64,000 nt of DNA from Caulobacter sp. Root343 (GCF_001425745.1 NZ_LMDF01000005.1:781424-845423); one strand, 5' to 3'. Counted from the stretch's first letter, positions 28,272 through 41,330 are shown. Translations and numbers: made by a program. Notes: generated by a model not told the origin, from the sequence alone.

Positions 28272-29241
28272 TCAGGCGGCGTCCGACTGGACGGCGCGGC
28301 TGGATCGTGGGCCGCTGACTCCGAAGGAAACAGACGCATTCCAGGCCTGGCTGCGGGCCGATCCCCGCAGTCGCGGCGCGCTGCTGCGCGCTCAGGCCCT
28401 GTCGATGATGAGCGAGTCCGCCCAGGCCCTGGGGGATGGGTTCAATCCCGTCGCGTTCGAGGAAGCCCGGCGCCCGCGGTTCGCGGGTCTGTCTCGCCGT
28501 CAGGCCCTGACCTGGACCGGCAGCGCGGCGGCCGTGGCCTCCCTCGTGGCCCTGGGCGTCGCCCTGCCCGCGGCCGGGGCCGTCGTCAGCACGCGTCGCG
28601 GCGAGATCCGCCTGGTGCCGCTGAAGGACGGCTCGACCGTGCTGCTGAACACCGAAAGCAGCGTCAGAGTGAAGTACGACGACGGCCAGCGCCGCGTGAC
28701 CCTGCTCCAGGGCGAGGCCTATTTCTCGGTGGCCCGCGACGAGCGGCGGCCCTTCGTCGTCGAGGTCGATGGCCGCCGCCTGCGCACGGCCCAGGCGGCG
28801 TTCCGGGTCCGCAAGCTGGACGCCGATCCCGTCGACGTGCTGGTCAACGAGGGCCAGGTCGATCTCACTGTGGGGGGCCGAACGACTGCTTCCCTGGCGC
28901 TGGGAGCCAATACGCGGCTGACCCTCTCCGACTCGCGGGACGGCGCCGTCGAACAACCCCGGTTGATCGCGCCCGAAGCGGTGACCCGCGAGCTGGCCTG
29001 GCGCGAAGGCAAGCTGGCCTTCGAGGGCGAGACCCTGAAGCAGGCGGCGGAGACCTTCGCGCGCTATAGCGACACGCGGATCCAGATCCGCGACCCCGAC
29101 CTGGCCCGTGAGCCGGTCACCGGCCTGTTCGCCGCCAACGACCCGGTCGGGTTCGGCCGCGCCATTGCTCACGTGTTCGACGCCAGGCTGGCCCAGGACG
29201 GCGACACGATCGTCCTGACCCGCCGCGCCGCCGCCGAATAA
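28240..29241 (+). CDS. FecR-family anti-sigma / signal-transducing protein
   Basis: A 333-residue inner-membrane protein. The N-terminal cytoplasmic part has ASDWTARLDRGPLTPKETDAFQAWL (DUF4880-type). One membrane segment is near residues 92-115 (GSAAAVASLVALGVALPAAGAVV). The periplasmic FecR domain has GEIRLVPLKDGSTVLLNTES and LLQGEAYFSVARDERRPFVVE, and a C-terminal STN-like DUF4974 part follows. It relays receptor status to the overlapping ECF sigma gene product. Confidence 0.93.
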   Translation: MAERDTSRDIDQAASDWTARLDRGPLTPKETDAFQAWLRADPRSRGALLRAQALSMMSESAQALGDGFNPVAFEEARRPRFAGLSRRQALTWTGSAAAVASLVALGVALPAAGAVVSTRRGEIRLVPLKDGSTVLLNTESSVRVKYDDGQRRVTLLQGEAYFSVARDERRPFVVEVDGRRLRTAQAAFRVRKLDADPVDVLVNEGQVDLTVGGRTTASLALGANTRLTLSDSRDGAVEQPRLIAPEAVTRELAWREGKLAFEGETLKQAAETFARYSDTRIQIRDPDLAREPVTGLFAANDPVGFGRAIAHVFDARLAQDGDTIVLTRRAAAE

Positions 29242-29332
29242 GAAGTTTTTGTTACCGCTAGCGGAAGCCTCCGGCTGACGGCTCTCAACCGCGAACGTCG
29301 CGACCAACGCGGCGATTGGGGGCTGTCAGCCA

Positions 29333-32300
29333 ATGCGTTCTCGTTACTCCATCCTCTCCTGCGGGGCAGCCGTGGCCGCGCTCGCGATCGCCGCGCCGGT
29401 CCAGGCGCAGGAGCGCGTCTTCGACATTCCCGCGCAGGCCGCGGTGCGCGCCATTCCCGAACTGGCCCGCCAAGGCCAGGTGCAGATCGTGGCCCCGGCG
29501 CGCAATCTCGAGGGGATCCGGACGCCGGCCGTCAAGGGCCGCATGGATGTCCGCACGGCCCTGCGCCTGCTGATCGCCGGCACGCCGCTGCGGATCGACT
29601 CCGACGACGGGCAGATCATCACCCTGCGCTCCTCGGTCCAGGGCGGCCCGGCCGCCGGCGCGGGCGTGGTGCGCGGTCGCGTGCTCAACACCGCCACCGG
29701 CGAATATGTCCGCAACGCCGAGATCCGCGTCGAGGGCACGACCATCGTCGCCTATTCCGAGGACGGCGGCGACTTTCGCCTCACCGGCGTGCCGGCCGGC
29801 GACGTCACCCTCCGCGTCAAATACGCCGGCCTGCAGGAGTCGGCGGCCGTCGTCACCGTCACCGCCAACCAGGCCGCGACCGTCGACGTCGCGCTGAGTC
29901 CGCTGTCTAGCCTGGCCCAGGTCGAGGCGGTGACGATCACCGCCAAGCGGGAGGGTCAGGCCAGCGCCATCATGGAGCGCCGCGCCTCGACCAACGCCAA
30001 GAACGTCGTCGCCGCCGACAACTTCGGCGCCCTGACCATGGGCGACGTGGGCGAGTTCATGAAGAACATGCCGGGCATCTCGCTCGACTACACCGAGGTG
30101 GACGCCACCGCCGTGCGTATCGGCGGCTTGGATCCGAAGTACTCGACCTTCACCACCGACGGCGCGCGGATGGCCACGGCCACGTCGAACAACAACAACG
30201 GCCGCCAGAACTCGTTCGAGCAGATGTCGATCACCGGCGTCGACTCGATCGAGCTGAACAACACCCTGCAGGCCAGCATGGACGCCGACTCGCCCGGCGG
30301 CGCGATCAACCTGCGCAGCAAGTACGCCTTCCAGCGCAACAAGCGCCTGCTGCGCTTCCAGCTGGGCGCCGTGGGCACTTCGGACTCGGGCCTGTCGAAG
30401 GCCTATTTCCCGGACGACAAGAAGCACGCCCGCATCTTCCCGTCGGCACAGGTCGGCTATGCCGACGTGTTCCTGGACGGCCGTCTGGGGATCGCGTTCA
30501 ACGCCAGCTACAACGCCAACTACGTCCAGCAGGACCGCATCCAGACCGACTGGTCCTATCTCGCCAGCGGCCGGGTCATTCCCTATCAGGTGATGTGGCG
30601 TCCGGGCCCGAAGCTGACCAGTCGCAAGGCCGCCAATCTCAGCGTCGACTACAAGCTGACCGACCAGTGGGCCGTGTCGCTGCGCAGCACCTACTCGTTC
30701 TACGACGTCGAGTACTTCAACCAGTACACCTACCTGATCTTCGGCACGACGACGGCCTCACAGACGACGGCGGACTCCAACTCGACCCACATCGCGGTCA
30801 ATCCGAACGGGACCAATACCCGCCTGCACACCCAGTATTCGCACCGCTACGCCGGCACCCCGTCGGTGCTGATCGCGCCGAAGCTGGAGTACCGGGGCGA
30901 CACGCTGGAGGCCGTGCTGCGCGGCAGCTATTCCAGCTCGGAATTCCATTTCCGCGACAACGACAAGGGCTTCTTTCAGCGTACGGACAATTATCTGACC
31001 CGCATCGGCTTCACGCTGGATCGCGCGTCGGAGGATTCGAACGCCTGGACCTTGAAGCAGACCGCCGGCCGCTCGTGGACCGACCCGACCAGCTTCAATC
31101 GCGACGACGACATCGGCAACAACATCCGCACGTCGGAGTCCAACGCCGGCAACCAGATGTACGGCGTCAACCTGGACCTTAAGAAGAAGCTCGACCTCGG
31201 CCCGGTCCAGCTCAAGGTGCTGGCGGGCGCGACCTATCGGACCAACGTCTGGAAGACCAACGAGGGCTCTTTCCAGCAATTCCAGTACGTCGGTCCCACC
31301 GGTGACCTGACCCAGAAGGCGCCGGAGGCGGTCATTCCGTGGACCCGGAACTATGACTTCCGGATCCACGGCTTCGACGCCGGCAACCTGAACGACCAGG
31401 ACTGGCGCGCCGACAGCAACTACGCCGTCTACGACATCTACAAGGCCCATCCCGAGTACTTCGCGCCCGACTTGGTCGGCAATCTGAAGCGCAAGCTCGA
31501 CAACAACAAGAAGGTCGGCGAGACGGTCGACGCCGCCTATGTCGAGGTCCAGCCGCGCGTCGGCCGCGCCCAGTTCGACCTGGGCCTGCGCTACGAGAAG
31601 ACCAAGACCGACGCCCGCGTCGCCGACATCCGCTCGGCCAAGGAGGTCACCGCCGCCGGCCTGTCGGTCAGCACGGTTCCCGGCCTGCTCTACCAGTACC
31701 GCAACGGGACCTATGTCACGCGGCACGGCGAGTATGACGACTGGTTCCTGAGCGGCGGGGCCAAGTACGACTTCAGCAAGAAGCTGGTGGGCCAGCTGGC
31801 CTTCAGCCAGTCGATCCTGCGGCCCGACTACGGCAACCTCGGCGGCGTGGTCGCGGTCGACGACAACAACCTGATCGTCACGGTGCCGAATCCGCTGCTC
31901 AAGCCCGAGCATTCGACCAAATACTACGCCAGCCTGCAGTACTATCTCGAGCCGTCGGGCGTGCTGGGTCTGTCGTTCTACAAGCTGGACGTCAAGGACA
32001 TGCAGGTCACCGGCATGACGGTGAACCCCGAGGACGTCGGCTACAATCCGGGCGACTACGCCGGCTACACCTTCCGCAGCGCCCAGAACCTGCCGGGAAC
32101 CAGCACCAACAAGGGCGTGACGCTGGAGTACGACCAGCAGCTGACCTTCCTGCCGGGCGCGCTGCGCGGCCTGGGCCTGCGCGGCTCGATCACCAAGATC
32201 GATCCCGACGGCGAGCGCGTGAACCTGCCCAAGACCGCGGCCAACTGGGGCCTGCGCTACAGCTACGGCAAGTTCGACGTCCAGCTGACCGGCAACGCCC

Positions 32301-32551
32301 AGGGCAAGTACCGCACCAGCGCGCTCAACAACACGCCGACCACGCCCAACAATGGCATCCTCTACCACGCCGCCCGCGAGCTCTGGAACGTCAGCGCCAG
32401 CTACAAGATCTCGAAGCAGTTCGAGGTGATGCTGGCCGGCCGCAACATCTTCAACGCTCCCGACGTCATCTATTCCAACGTCCGCAGCCGGGTGCAGCAG
32501 TACAGCATCTACGGCTCGATGTGGAACGTCGGGATTAAGGGCACCTTCTAG
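29333..32551 (+). CDS. FecA-type TonB-dependent receptor with STN signalling domain
   Basis: A 1072-residue receptor. Signal peptide 1-25 (ending APVQAQ). The STN domain covers about 27-100 (VFDIPAQAAVRAIPELARQGQVQIV). A carboxypeptidase-regulatory-like domain is at 106-200 (GVVRGRVLNTATGEYVRNAEIRVEG). The plug has NAKNVVAADNFGALTMGDVGEFMKNMPG, and the barrel ends NVGIKGTF with terminal Phe. It sits under the ECF/FecR pair and upstream of a PhoD-type phosphatase, so an organophosphate or other phosphate-linked ligand is plausible. Ligand not determinable from sequence. Confidence 0.94.
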   Translation: MRSRYSILSCGAAVAALAIAAPVQAQERVFDIPAQAAVRAIPELARQGQVQIVAPARNLEGIRTPAVKGRMDVRTALRLLIAGTPLRIDSDDGQIITLRSSVQGGPAAGAGVVRGRVLNTATGEYVRNAEIRVEGTTIVAYSEDGGDFRLTGVPAGDVTLRVKYAGLQESAAVVTVTANQAATVDVALSPLSSLAQVEAVTITAKREGQASAIMERRASTNAKNVVAADNFGALTMGDVGEFMKNMPGISLDYTEVDATAVRIGGLDPKYSTFTTDGARMATATSNNNNGRQNSFEQMSITGVDSIELNNTLQASMDADSPGGAINLRSKYAFQRNKRLLRFQLGAVGTSDSGLSKAYFPDDKKHARIFPSAQVGYADVFLDGRLGIAFNASYNANYVQQDRIQTDWSYLASGRVIPYQVMWRPGPKLTSRKAANLSVDYKLTDQWAVSLRSTYSFYDVEYFNQYTYLIFGTTTASQTTADSNSTHIAVNPNGTNTRLHTQYSHRYAGTPSVLIAPKLEYRGDTLEAVLRGSYSSSEFHFRDNDKGFFQRTDNYLTRIGFTLDRASEDSNAWTLKQTAGRSWTDPTSFNRDDDIGNNIRTSESNAGNQMYGVNLDLKKKLDLGPVQLKVLAGATYRTNVWKTNEGSFQQFQYVGPTGDLTQKAPEAVIPWTRNYDFRIHGFDAGNLNDQDWRADSNYAVYDIYKAHPEYFAPDLVGNLKRKLDNNKKVGETVDAAYVEVQPRVGRAQFDLGLRYEKTKTDARVADIRSAKEVTAAGLSVSTVPGLLYQYRNGTYVTRHGEYDDWFLSGGAKYDFSKKLVGQLAFSQSILRPDYGNLGGVVAVDDNNLIVTVPNPLLKPEHSTKYYASLQYYLEPSGVLGLSFYKLDVKDMQVTGMTVNPEDVGYNPGDYAGYTFRSAQNLPGTSTNKGVTLEYDQQLTFLPGALRGLGLRGSITKIDPDGERVNLPKTAANWGLRYSYGKFDVQLTGNAQGKYRTSALNNTPTTPNNGILYHAARELWNVSASYKISKQFEVMLAGRNIFNAPDVIYSNVRSRVQQYSIYGSMWNVGIKGTF

Positions 32552-32569
32552 CTTCCCCTGAAACTTCAC

Positions 32570-32603
32570 CTCCCGCGGCCGCCCGGTCGCGGGAGTTTTT
32601 CTT
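32570..32603 (+). terminator. Intrinsic terminator between the receptor and phoD-like genes
   Basis: A perfect eight-base-pair stem (CTCCCGCG with CGCGGGAG) around a ten-base loop, directly followed by TTTTTCTT. This is the clearest intrinsic terminator in the window. It separates the receptor from the phosphatase gene, which therefore depends on read-through or has its own promoter in the 30 bases after it. Confidence 0.85.
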
Positions 32604-32633
32604 GTTCTCACCTTTCACTGTTGGGGGACCGTC

Positions 32634-34265
32634 ATGGTTCTGACGATTGATCGACGCAGCCTGGTTCTGGGCGGCGGCCTGGGGCTCGGCGCCCTGGTCC
32701 TTCCGGCCGGCCGCGGCTTGGCCGCCGAGCTGCTCGGCGCCACGGGCTTCACCCATAATGTGGCCAGCGGCGAGCCCGGTCCGGACTCCATGCTGCTGTG
32801 GACGCGTTACGTCCCCGCCGCCGGCGACGATATCCTGAACCTGCGGGCCGAGGTGGCGCTGGACCCGGCGTTCACCAAGGTCGTGGCCGGCGGCGAGGTG
32901 CGCACCGGCGCCTATCGCGACTGGACCGCCAAGATCACGGTCGACGGCCTGAAGCCGGGCGCGTTCTACTGGTATCGCTTCGTCGCGCCGGACGGGACCA
33001 AGTCCCCCGTCGGACGCACCAAGACCCTGCCCGTGGGTCCCGTCACCCGCTTCGGCCTGGCGGTCTTCTCGTGCTCGAACCTGCCCCAGGGCTTCTTCAA
33101 CGCCTACGCCCACGCGGCCGCCCGGGCCGACCTCGATTTGTGGCTGCACACCGGCGACTACATCTACGAATATGGCCTCGCCTCGACCCGCGAGGCCGAC
33201 TGGGCGCCGGGCCGCAAGGAACAGCTGCTGCCGGCGACCGAGATCCTGGCCATCGCCGACTACCGCCTGCGCTATGCCAGCTACCGCGCCGATCCCGATC
33301 TGCAGCGCCTGCATCAGATGGCGCCGATGGTGGCCCTGTGGGATGACCACGAGTCGGCCAACGACAGCTGGGAGGGCGGCGCCCAGAACCACCAGCCGGC
33401 CACGGAGGGCGACTGGACCGTCCGCCGCGCCGCGGCCATGCAGGCCTATCGCGAGTGGATGCCGGTCTCCGAGGAACCGTGGAAGGCCTATCCGATCGGG
33501 ACCCTGGCCACCCTCTACCGCACGGAGTCGCGGCTGCTGGCCCGCACCAAGCCGGCCGACATCGGCGCCGCCTTCAAGGCCGCCGATCCCGACGCCGCCC
33601 TCAAGGCGTTCCGCGACGGCGTCTGGCGCGATCCCGCCGCCACCATGATGGGGACGACCCAGGAGAGCTGGCTGGCCCATGCGATGAAGGCCAATGCCGG
33701 GGCCTGGCAGCTGGTCGGCATGGGCACGATCATCGGTCGCACCGTGATGCCCAAGGACGCCGTGGATTGGCTGCGTCCCGAGACCTCCGAGAAGAAGGCC
33801 GCCGGCTATCGCAACAACATCCGCGCCGCCCAGGCGGGCCTGCCGATGTGGATGGACCGCTGGGACGGCTATCCCGCCGCCCGCGCGCGCCTGCTGACGT
33901 CGGCCCAGACCGCCGACGCCGACCTCGTCATGCTGTCGGGCGACAGCCACAACGCTTGGGCCTACGGCCTGGTCGAGGACGGCCGTCCCGCCGGTGTCGA
34001 GTTCGCGGGCCACGCCGTCACCTCGAACGGCATGGAAGGCGACATGGGGGCCGATCCAAAGCTCGTCGCCCGGGGCTTCATGGCCGCCAATCCCGAGCTG
34101 AAGTGGGCCGACACCAGCCAGCGCGGCTACATGATGGTCGATGTCACGCCCCAGCGGGTCACGGGCGAGTGGCTGTTCTTGCGGACAGTGAAGGCCCGCG
34201 ACGTCACCCTGGCGGGAACGCACCGGATGCAGGTGGAACGCGGACGGAGGGTCTTCGCCACGTAA
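32634..34265 (+). CDS. PhoD-family alkaline phosphatase / phosphodiesterase, probable Tat substrate
   Basis: A 543-residue metallophosphatase. The N-terminus IDRRSLVLGGGLGLGALVLP with paired arginines fits a twin-arginine signal. A fibronectin-like PhoD N-domain (about 35-140) precedes the catalytic domain with FSCSNLPQG, LHTGDYIYEYG, WDDHESANDSW and LSGDSHNAWAYG, the metal-binding motifs of PhoD (iron-calcium enzymes). It releases phosphate from mono- and diesters in the periplasm. The preceding FecA-type receptor suggests linked uptake of a phosphate-containing ligand. Confidence 0.92.
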   Translation: MVLTIDRRSLVLGGGLGLGALVLPAGRGLAAELLGATGFTHNVASGEPGPDSMLLWTRYVPAAGDDILNLRAEVALDPAFTKVVAGGEVRTGAYRDWTAKITVDGLKPGAFYWYRFVAPDGTKSPVGRTKTLPVGPVTRFGLAVFSCSNLPQGFFNAYAHAAARADLDLWLHTGDYIYEYGLASTREADWAPGRKEQLLPATEILAIADYRLRYASYRADPDLQRLHQMAPMVALWDDHESANDSWEGGAQNHQPATEGDWTVRRAAAMQAYREWMPVSEEPWKAYPIGTLATLYRTESRLLARTKPADIGAAFKAADPDAALKAFRDGVWRDPAATMMGTTQESWLAHAMKANAGAWQLVGMGTIIGRTVMPKDAVDWLRPETSEKKAAGYRNNIRAAQAGLPMWMDRWDGYPAARARLLTSAQTADADLVMLSGDSHNAWAYGLVEDGRPAGVEFAGHAVTSNGMEGDMGADPKLVARGFMAANPELKWADTSQRGYMMVDVTPQRVTGEWLFLRTVKARDVTLAGTHRMQVERGRRVFAT

Positions 34266-34288
34266 AGCGTGGCAGGGCGGGGCCTTGC

Positions 34289-37465
<3,177 letters not shown>

Positions 37466-37731
37466 GACCAGACGGTTCTCCTTTTTGCGTTTGTCGCACG
37501 CCAGCTTCACCGCAGAGGTTAACCTTGGGCGCGACAATCAGGCGCAGGCGGGAGGCGCCGCGGCGAGGCGCGGGCGCGGGCGCGGGCCCTTGACCGTGGC
37601 GGCGCACGGCCACCTATGGTCGCATAGGCGCTTCGGCCCACCGAACGTGTCGCCTGACCGGGACGACGGGACTCTGGAACATTCGGCGATCGGACCACCC
37701 GATCGCCCATACATCGGTTGACGGAGTAGTC

Positions 37732-39471
37732 GTGTCCGACCTCGAAAAGCTGCAGCCCATCCTCAATACCGCGATCGACGCGGTCGTTGTGATGGACGCG
37801 CGCGGCCTGGTCGCCGACTGGAGTCCCCGCGCCCGGACGATGTTCGGCTGGGCGCGAGACGAGGTCGTCGGACGGCCTCTGGCCGACGTCATCGTGCCGC
37901 TTCATCGCCGCGAGGACCACAGGAAGGGACTCGAGCGCTTCGTGGCGACGAGGACGAGCCGAGTGCTGGGTAAGATCCTGGAGCTGAGCGCCCTTCGCAG
38001 CAATGGCGAGGAATTCCCGGTCGAGCTGTCGATCACCACGTGGGGCGAAGGCGGCGATCCGCTTTTCCTGGGCTTCATCCGCGACATTTCCGAGCGCCGT
38101 GATGCGATCGCCCGCCTCGCCGCCAGCGAGGCCCGGTTTCGTGCGGCGGTGGACGCGGTCGAGGGCGTGCTGTGGACCAACAACGCCGCCGGCGAGATGG
38201 TCGGCGACCAGCCGGGCTGGGAGACGCTGACGGGGCAATCACCCGCGGAGTATCGAGGGTTTGGCTGGGCCCAGGCGATCCATCCCGACGACGCTCAGCC
38301 CACGATCCAGGCCTGGCTCGTCGCGGTCGCCGAACGCCGCCCGTTCCTGTTCGAGCATCGCGTGCGCCGTCGCGACGGAGTCTGGCGGAACTTCCAGATC
38401 CGCGCCGTCCCGACCCTGGACGCGGACGGCTCGGTGCGGGAATGGGTCGGGATCCATACGGACATCACGGAGCAGAAGGTCTCCGAAGGGCGACTGCGAG
38501 AGAGCGAGGCGCGCTTCCGGGTCATGGCGGACGCGGCGCCATCCCCCGTCTGGATGACCAGCGCGCAAGGCGGCATCGAGTTCGTCAACGAGGCCTTCGT
38601 CGAATTCGCGGGCCGCGACCGGGAGCAGTTGCTTGGCGATGTCTGGATCGACCTGATCCACCCCGAGGACATTCCCGGCGTGCTCGCCCGCCGCCTGGAG
38701 GCGCGCGCCAAGCTCGAATCCTACAGCTTCGAAGCCCGCTTTCGGTCCGGCCTCGGCAGCTACAAGTGGATGCTGGCCAACGCCCGGCCAAGCTTCGACG
38801 AGACGGGCCGTTTCATCGGCTATCTGGGCATGGCCATGGACCTGACGGCGATCAAGGAGGCCCAGATTCAGCAGCGCCTGCTGATCAACGAGCTCAATCA
38901 TCGGGTCAAGAACACCTTGACGGCGATCCAGTCGATCGTCCGGCAAACGCTCAAGCCGGGTGAAACGCCGCCCCACGTCCGCGAGCAATTGTTCGAGCGG
39001 CTGATGGCGATGTCGGCCGCCCACGATGTCCTGACCCGCGAGAACTGGACGAGCGCCGGCGTCGAGGAGGTCGCGCGCCAGGCCGTGCGCCCCTTCATCG
39101 ACAACAACGATCTGGCCCGGATCACCATGGACGGACCCTCGCTCAGGGTGGGCCCCAGCGCGGCCCTCGCCCTGGCCCTGGCGCTGCACGAACTGGGCAC
39201 GAACGCCGTCAAATACGGCGCGCTGTCGGTCCCGACGGGCGTCGTGCGGATCGAATGGTCGCGCACGGGCCCCGATGGCGCCGAGCTGACCTGGCGAGAG
39301 ACGGGCGGGCCTCGGGTGGAGATCCCCGAGCGGAAAGGCTTCGGGGCGCGGCTGCTGAGCGGCGGCTTGACGTCCGATCTGGGCGGGCGGCCGGAACTGA
39401 TCTTCGCGCCCGCGGGCGTCGAGGCGCGCCTGCCGCTCCGGCTCGACGGGGCGGCAGATCAGGAGGGGTGA
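37732..39471 (+). CDS. HWE-family PAS sensor histidine kinase
   Basis: A 579-residue soluble kinase started at GTG 37732. It has three PAS domains (about 5-120, 130-250 and 256-375) and then an HWE-type kinase core with His390 in LLINELNHRVKNTLTAIQSIV. The nucleotide-binding region has LALHELGTNAVKYGALS and the WRE phrase (LTWRETGGPRV). HWE kinases are typical of alphaproteobacteria and often feed general stress or light responses. It is divergent from the hybrid kinase across a 266-base gap. No receiver gene lies adjacent. Confidence 0.9.
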   Translation: MSDLEKLQPILNTAIDAVVVMDARGLVADWSPRARTMFGWARDEVVGRPLADVIVPLHRREDHRKGLERFVATRTSRVLGKILELSALRSNGEEFPVELSITTWGEGGDPLFLGFIRDISERRDAIARLAASEARFRAAVDAVEGVLWTNNAAGEMVGDQPGWETLTGQSPAEYRGFGWAQAIHPDDAQPTIQAWLVAVAERRPFLFEHRVRRRDGVWRNFQIRAVPTLDADGSVREWVGIHTDITEQKVSEGRLRESEARFRVMADAAPSPVWMTSAQGGIEFVNEAFVEFAGRDREQLLGDVWIDLIHPEDIPGVLARRLEARAKLESYSFEARFRSGLGSYKWMLANARPSFDETGRFIGYLGMAMDLTAIKEAQIQQRLLINELNHRVKNTLTAIQSIVRQTLKPGETPPHVREQLFERLMAMSAAHDVLTRENWTSAGVEEVARQAVRPFIDNNDLARITMDGPSLRVGPSAALALALALHELGTNAVKYGALSVPTGVVRIEWSRTGPDGAELTWRETGGPRVEIPERKGFGARLLSGGLTSDLGGRPELIFAPAGVEARLPLRLDGAADQEG

Positions 39472-39590
39472 AGGCGGCGCCTCCACGCCGGGCCGCGAAC
39501 CCGGCGAGGGCCGGTGCGGAAAAAATCTAGCGCGCTGTCGGAAGCGGTCGATCCGGCCCGTCCTTGGGCAAGGCAGCGAAGGAGAAAGCC

Positions 39591-40190
39591 GTGCGAGATC
39601 TGATCCTGAAAATGAGCATGTCGGTCGACGGCTTCGTGAGCGACCTGGAGGGCCGGAACACGTGGATGTTCGGCGCCGACCAGGAGGCGAAGGCCTGGAG
39701 CGTGGACTACGTATCGAACGCCAGCCTGCACATCATGGGCAGCCGCAGCTTCCAGGCCATGTCCGGCTACTGGCCGACCTCCACCGACCAATTCGCGCCG
39801 CCGATGAACCAGATCCCGAAGGCCGTCTTCTCACGACGGGGCTCGGCGATTCTGGAGAGCGCCAGTGGCCAGGGTGGGCAGGCCGGCGAGCCGCAACCCG
39901 GCGCGGACAGCTGGGCGAAGGCCTATGTGGCCAGCGGTGACCTGGCGGAAGAAATCGCGGCGTTGAAAGCCCAGGACGGCAAACCGATCATCGCCCATGG
40001 CGGCGTCGGCTTCGCCCGCAGCCTCGTCGCCCAAGGCCTGGTCGACCAGTTCGTCCTGCTCGTGGCGCCCGTGGCGCTGGGCAAGGGCCAGCCGCTCTTC
40101 TCCGAACTCACCGCGCCGGCGCCGCTCAAGCTGGTCAGCTCGAAGGCCTTTCCGGGCGGCGCCGTGGCGCAGATCTACCGACCGGCCTGA
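39591..40190 (+). CDS. Dihydrofolate-reductase-fold protein (RibD C-terminal family)
   Basis: A 199-residue protein. The GTG at 39591 is chosen for its AAGGAG site at seven bases; the frame is open from a TTG at 39564. It shows the family pattern MSMSVDGFVSDLEG at the start, ASLHIMGSRSFQAMSGYWP for the dinucleotide site and IIAHGGVGFARSLVAQGLVDQF for the second half of the fold. It is probably an NADPH-dependent reductase of unknown substrate; such proteins are frequent orphan reductases and not housekeeping DHFR. Confidence 0.85.
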   Translation: MRDLILKMSMSVDGFVSDLEGRNTWMFGADQEAKAWSVDYVSNASLHIMGSRSFQAMSGYWPTSTDQFAPPMNQIPKAVFSRRGSAILESASGQGGQAGEPQPGADSWAKAYVASGDLAEEIAALKAQDGKPIIAHGGVGFARSLVAQGLVDQFVLLVAPVALGKGQPLFSELTAPAPLKLVSSKAFPGGAVAQIYRPA

Positions 40191-40216
40191 CGCCACAGCC
40201 CGCCGGCGCTGTCATT

Positions 40217-40228
40217 CTTTGTCACAAA
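40217..40228 (+). promoter_or_regulatory. CTTTGTCACAAA motif, copy 1 (candidate response-regulator box)
   Basis: This motif is repeated exactly at 43520, with similarity extending into CATYC before it and TGCA after it. It lies 100 bases upstream of the exported-protein gene at 40317. The two copies flank the OmpR/EnvZ-type pair at 41403-43492, which makes that regulator a candidate binder. Function is inferred. Confidence 0.4.
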
Positions 40229-40316
40229 CGCGATGCAGAGCCGAAAGGCGGCCTCGCCACTCTCGAACCGTTGAAGGGCGCTCCCCGATGGAGCCGCCCT
40301 GTTCGGGAGAACAAGG

Positions 40317-40970
40317 ATGAGCAAGACCCGCAGCCGCCTGTCGACGCCGACCCTCGTCGCGGTCCTGGCGGTCGCCGCGGCCGGCTCCGCCAGCGCCGAG
40401 GCGGTGCGCCTGCCGGCCAAGCAGGCGGCGCTGAGCGCCGACCATTTCCACGCCCATGCCCGGGTGATCGACGACCCGCTCGACATCGAGACGGTGGTCA
40501 GCACCGAGCGCGGGTTCCAGACCGGCAAGGGCCTGTTCCGCGAGCCGACCAACGACAACCACCTGCGGGCGGTCGTCGACAAGCGCTCGGGCGCGACGCG
40601 GTTCGAGGTGCGTCAGACCCTGACCTATCCCGGGCCCGTGCGCCGCTACGGCGAGGTTTCCTACCAGAGCGCCCGGTGGCCAGTCGCCGCGCCGCTGAAC
40701 CGGATCAGGGACAACGCCGGCCACTGCTTCCTGTTCGAGGCGCCGGAAGTCTGCCGCGAAGAGGTCGCCTTCGACATCTCGGAGAGCGAGCTGCGCCGCG
40801 CCGCCGCCGCGCCGGACGCCTGGGGTTTCAAGTTCAAGTCCGACACCGGTCATGAGCACCGCGCCGCCATCACCCCCGCCGAGATCGCCGGCCTGCTGAA
40901 GGCCGTCGACGCCTACCGCCGCGACTTGCCCGCCATCCAGGCGCAGGCCGACACCGTCACCGGCGGCTGA
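40317..40970 (+). CDS. Exported protein of unknown function, 217 residues
   Basis: A clear signal peptide covers residues 1-27 (LVAVLAVAAAGSASA-E). The mature part has no family I recognise. It has two cysteines about ten residues apart (GHCFLFEAPEVCREEV), likely a disulfide, and a C-terminal helical region. It is followed after 34 bases by a second small exported protein and then by a two-component pair. A CTTTGTCACAAA motif lies 100 bases upstream. Periplasmic, possibly part of the same regulon as the carbonic anhydrase unit. Confidence 0.75.
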   Translation: MSKTRSRLSTPTLVAVLAVAAAGSASAEAVRLPAKQAALSADHFHAHARVIDDPLDIETVVSTERGFQTGKGLFREPTNDNHLRAVVDKRSGATRFEVRQTLTYPGPVRRYGEVSYQSARWPVAAPLNRIRDNAGHCFLFEAPEVCREEVAFDISESELRRAAAAPDAWGFKFKSDTGHEHRAAITPAEIAGLLKAVDAYRRDLPAIQAQADTVTGG

Positions 40971-41004
40971 ACCCTCGCACCGTTTCCCCGGAGTTGTTTC
41001 CCGT

Positions 41005-41238
41005 ATGCATGTCCTCGCGTCCCTCGGCCTCGCCGCCGCCTGCCTGATCGCCTCCCCCGCCCTCGCCGGCCCGGCGGGCGCCGGCCTGACCTTCACCGAG
41101 GAGGTCGCCAAGAAGAACCTTCAGAAGCGCGCCGCCAGCGTCCAGCCAAGCCCGTGCCTCGCGCCCAAACCCGTCGCCAAGACCGAGCCCGCGCCGAAAG
41201 ACGGCGCCGGCCCGCCCGAAGCCTGTCGCGCCAGCTAG
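41005..41238 (+). CDS. Small exported protein, 77 residues
   Basis: Signal peptide 1-21 (ASLGLAAACLIASPALA), then about 55 residues rich in Lys, Pro and Ala with two cysteines (PSPCLAPKPVAK; PPEACRAS). It is probably periplasmic and possibly disulfide-bonded. It lies 34 bases after the 217-residue exported protein, so likely cotranscribed, and is followed by a strong hairpin. No family recognised. Confidence 0.6.
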   Translation: MHVLASLGLAAACLIASPALAGPAGAGLTFTEEVAKKNLQKRAASVQPSPCLAPKPVAKTEPAPKDGAGPPEACRAS

Positions 41239-41281
41239 CGCCTCCAGACGGTCGCCGAAGCCCCTTGATCCACGGCGACCC

Positions 41282-41330
41282 GCCCTCGCGCGCCCCCTAC
41301 CTGCACAAGACGCGCGAGGGCCCAATCTTT
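41282..41330 (+). terminator. Long hairpin after the small exported protein
   Basis: A perfect eleven-base-pair stem (GCCCTCGCGCG with CGCGCGAGGGC) with an 18-base loop, then CCAATCTTT. It is consistent with a terminator separating the exported-protein genes from the two-component pair. Confidence 0.55.
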
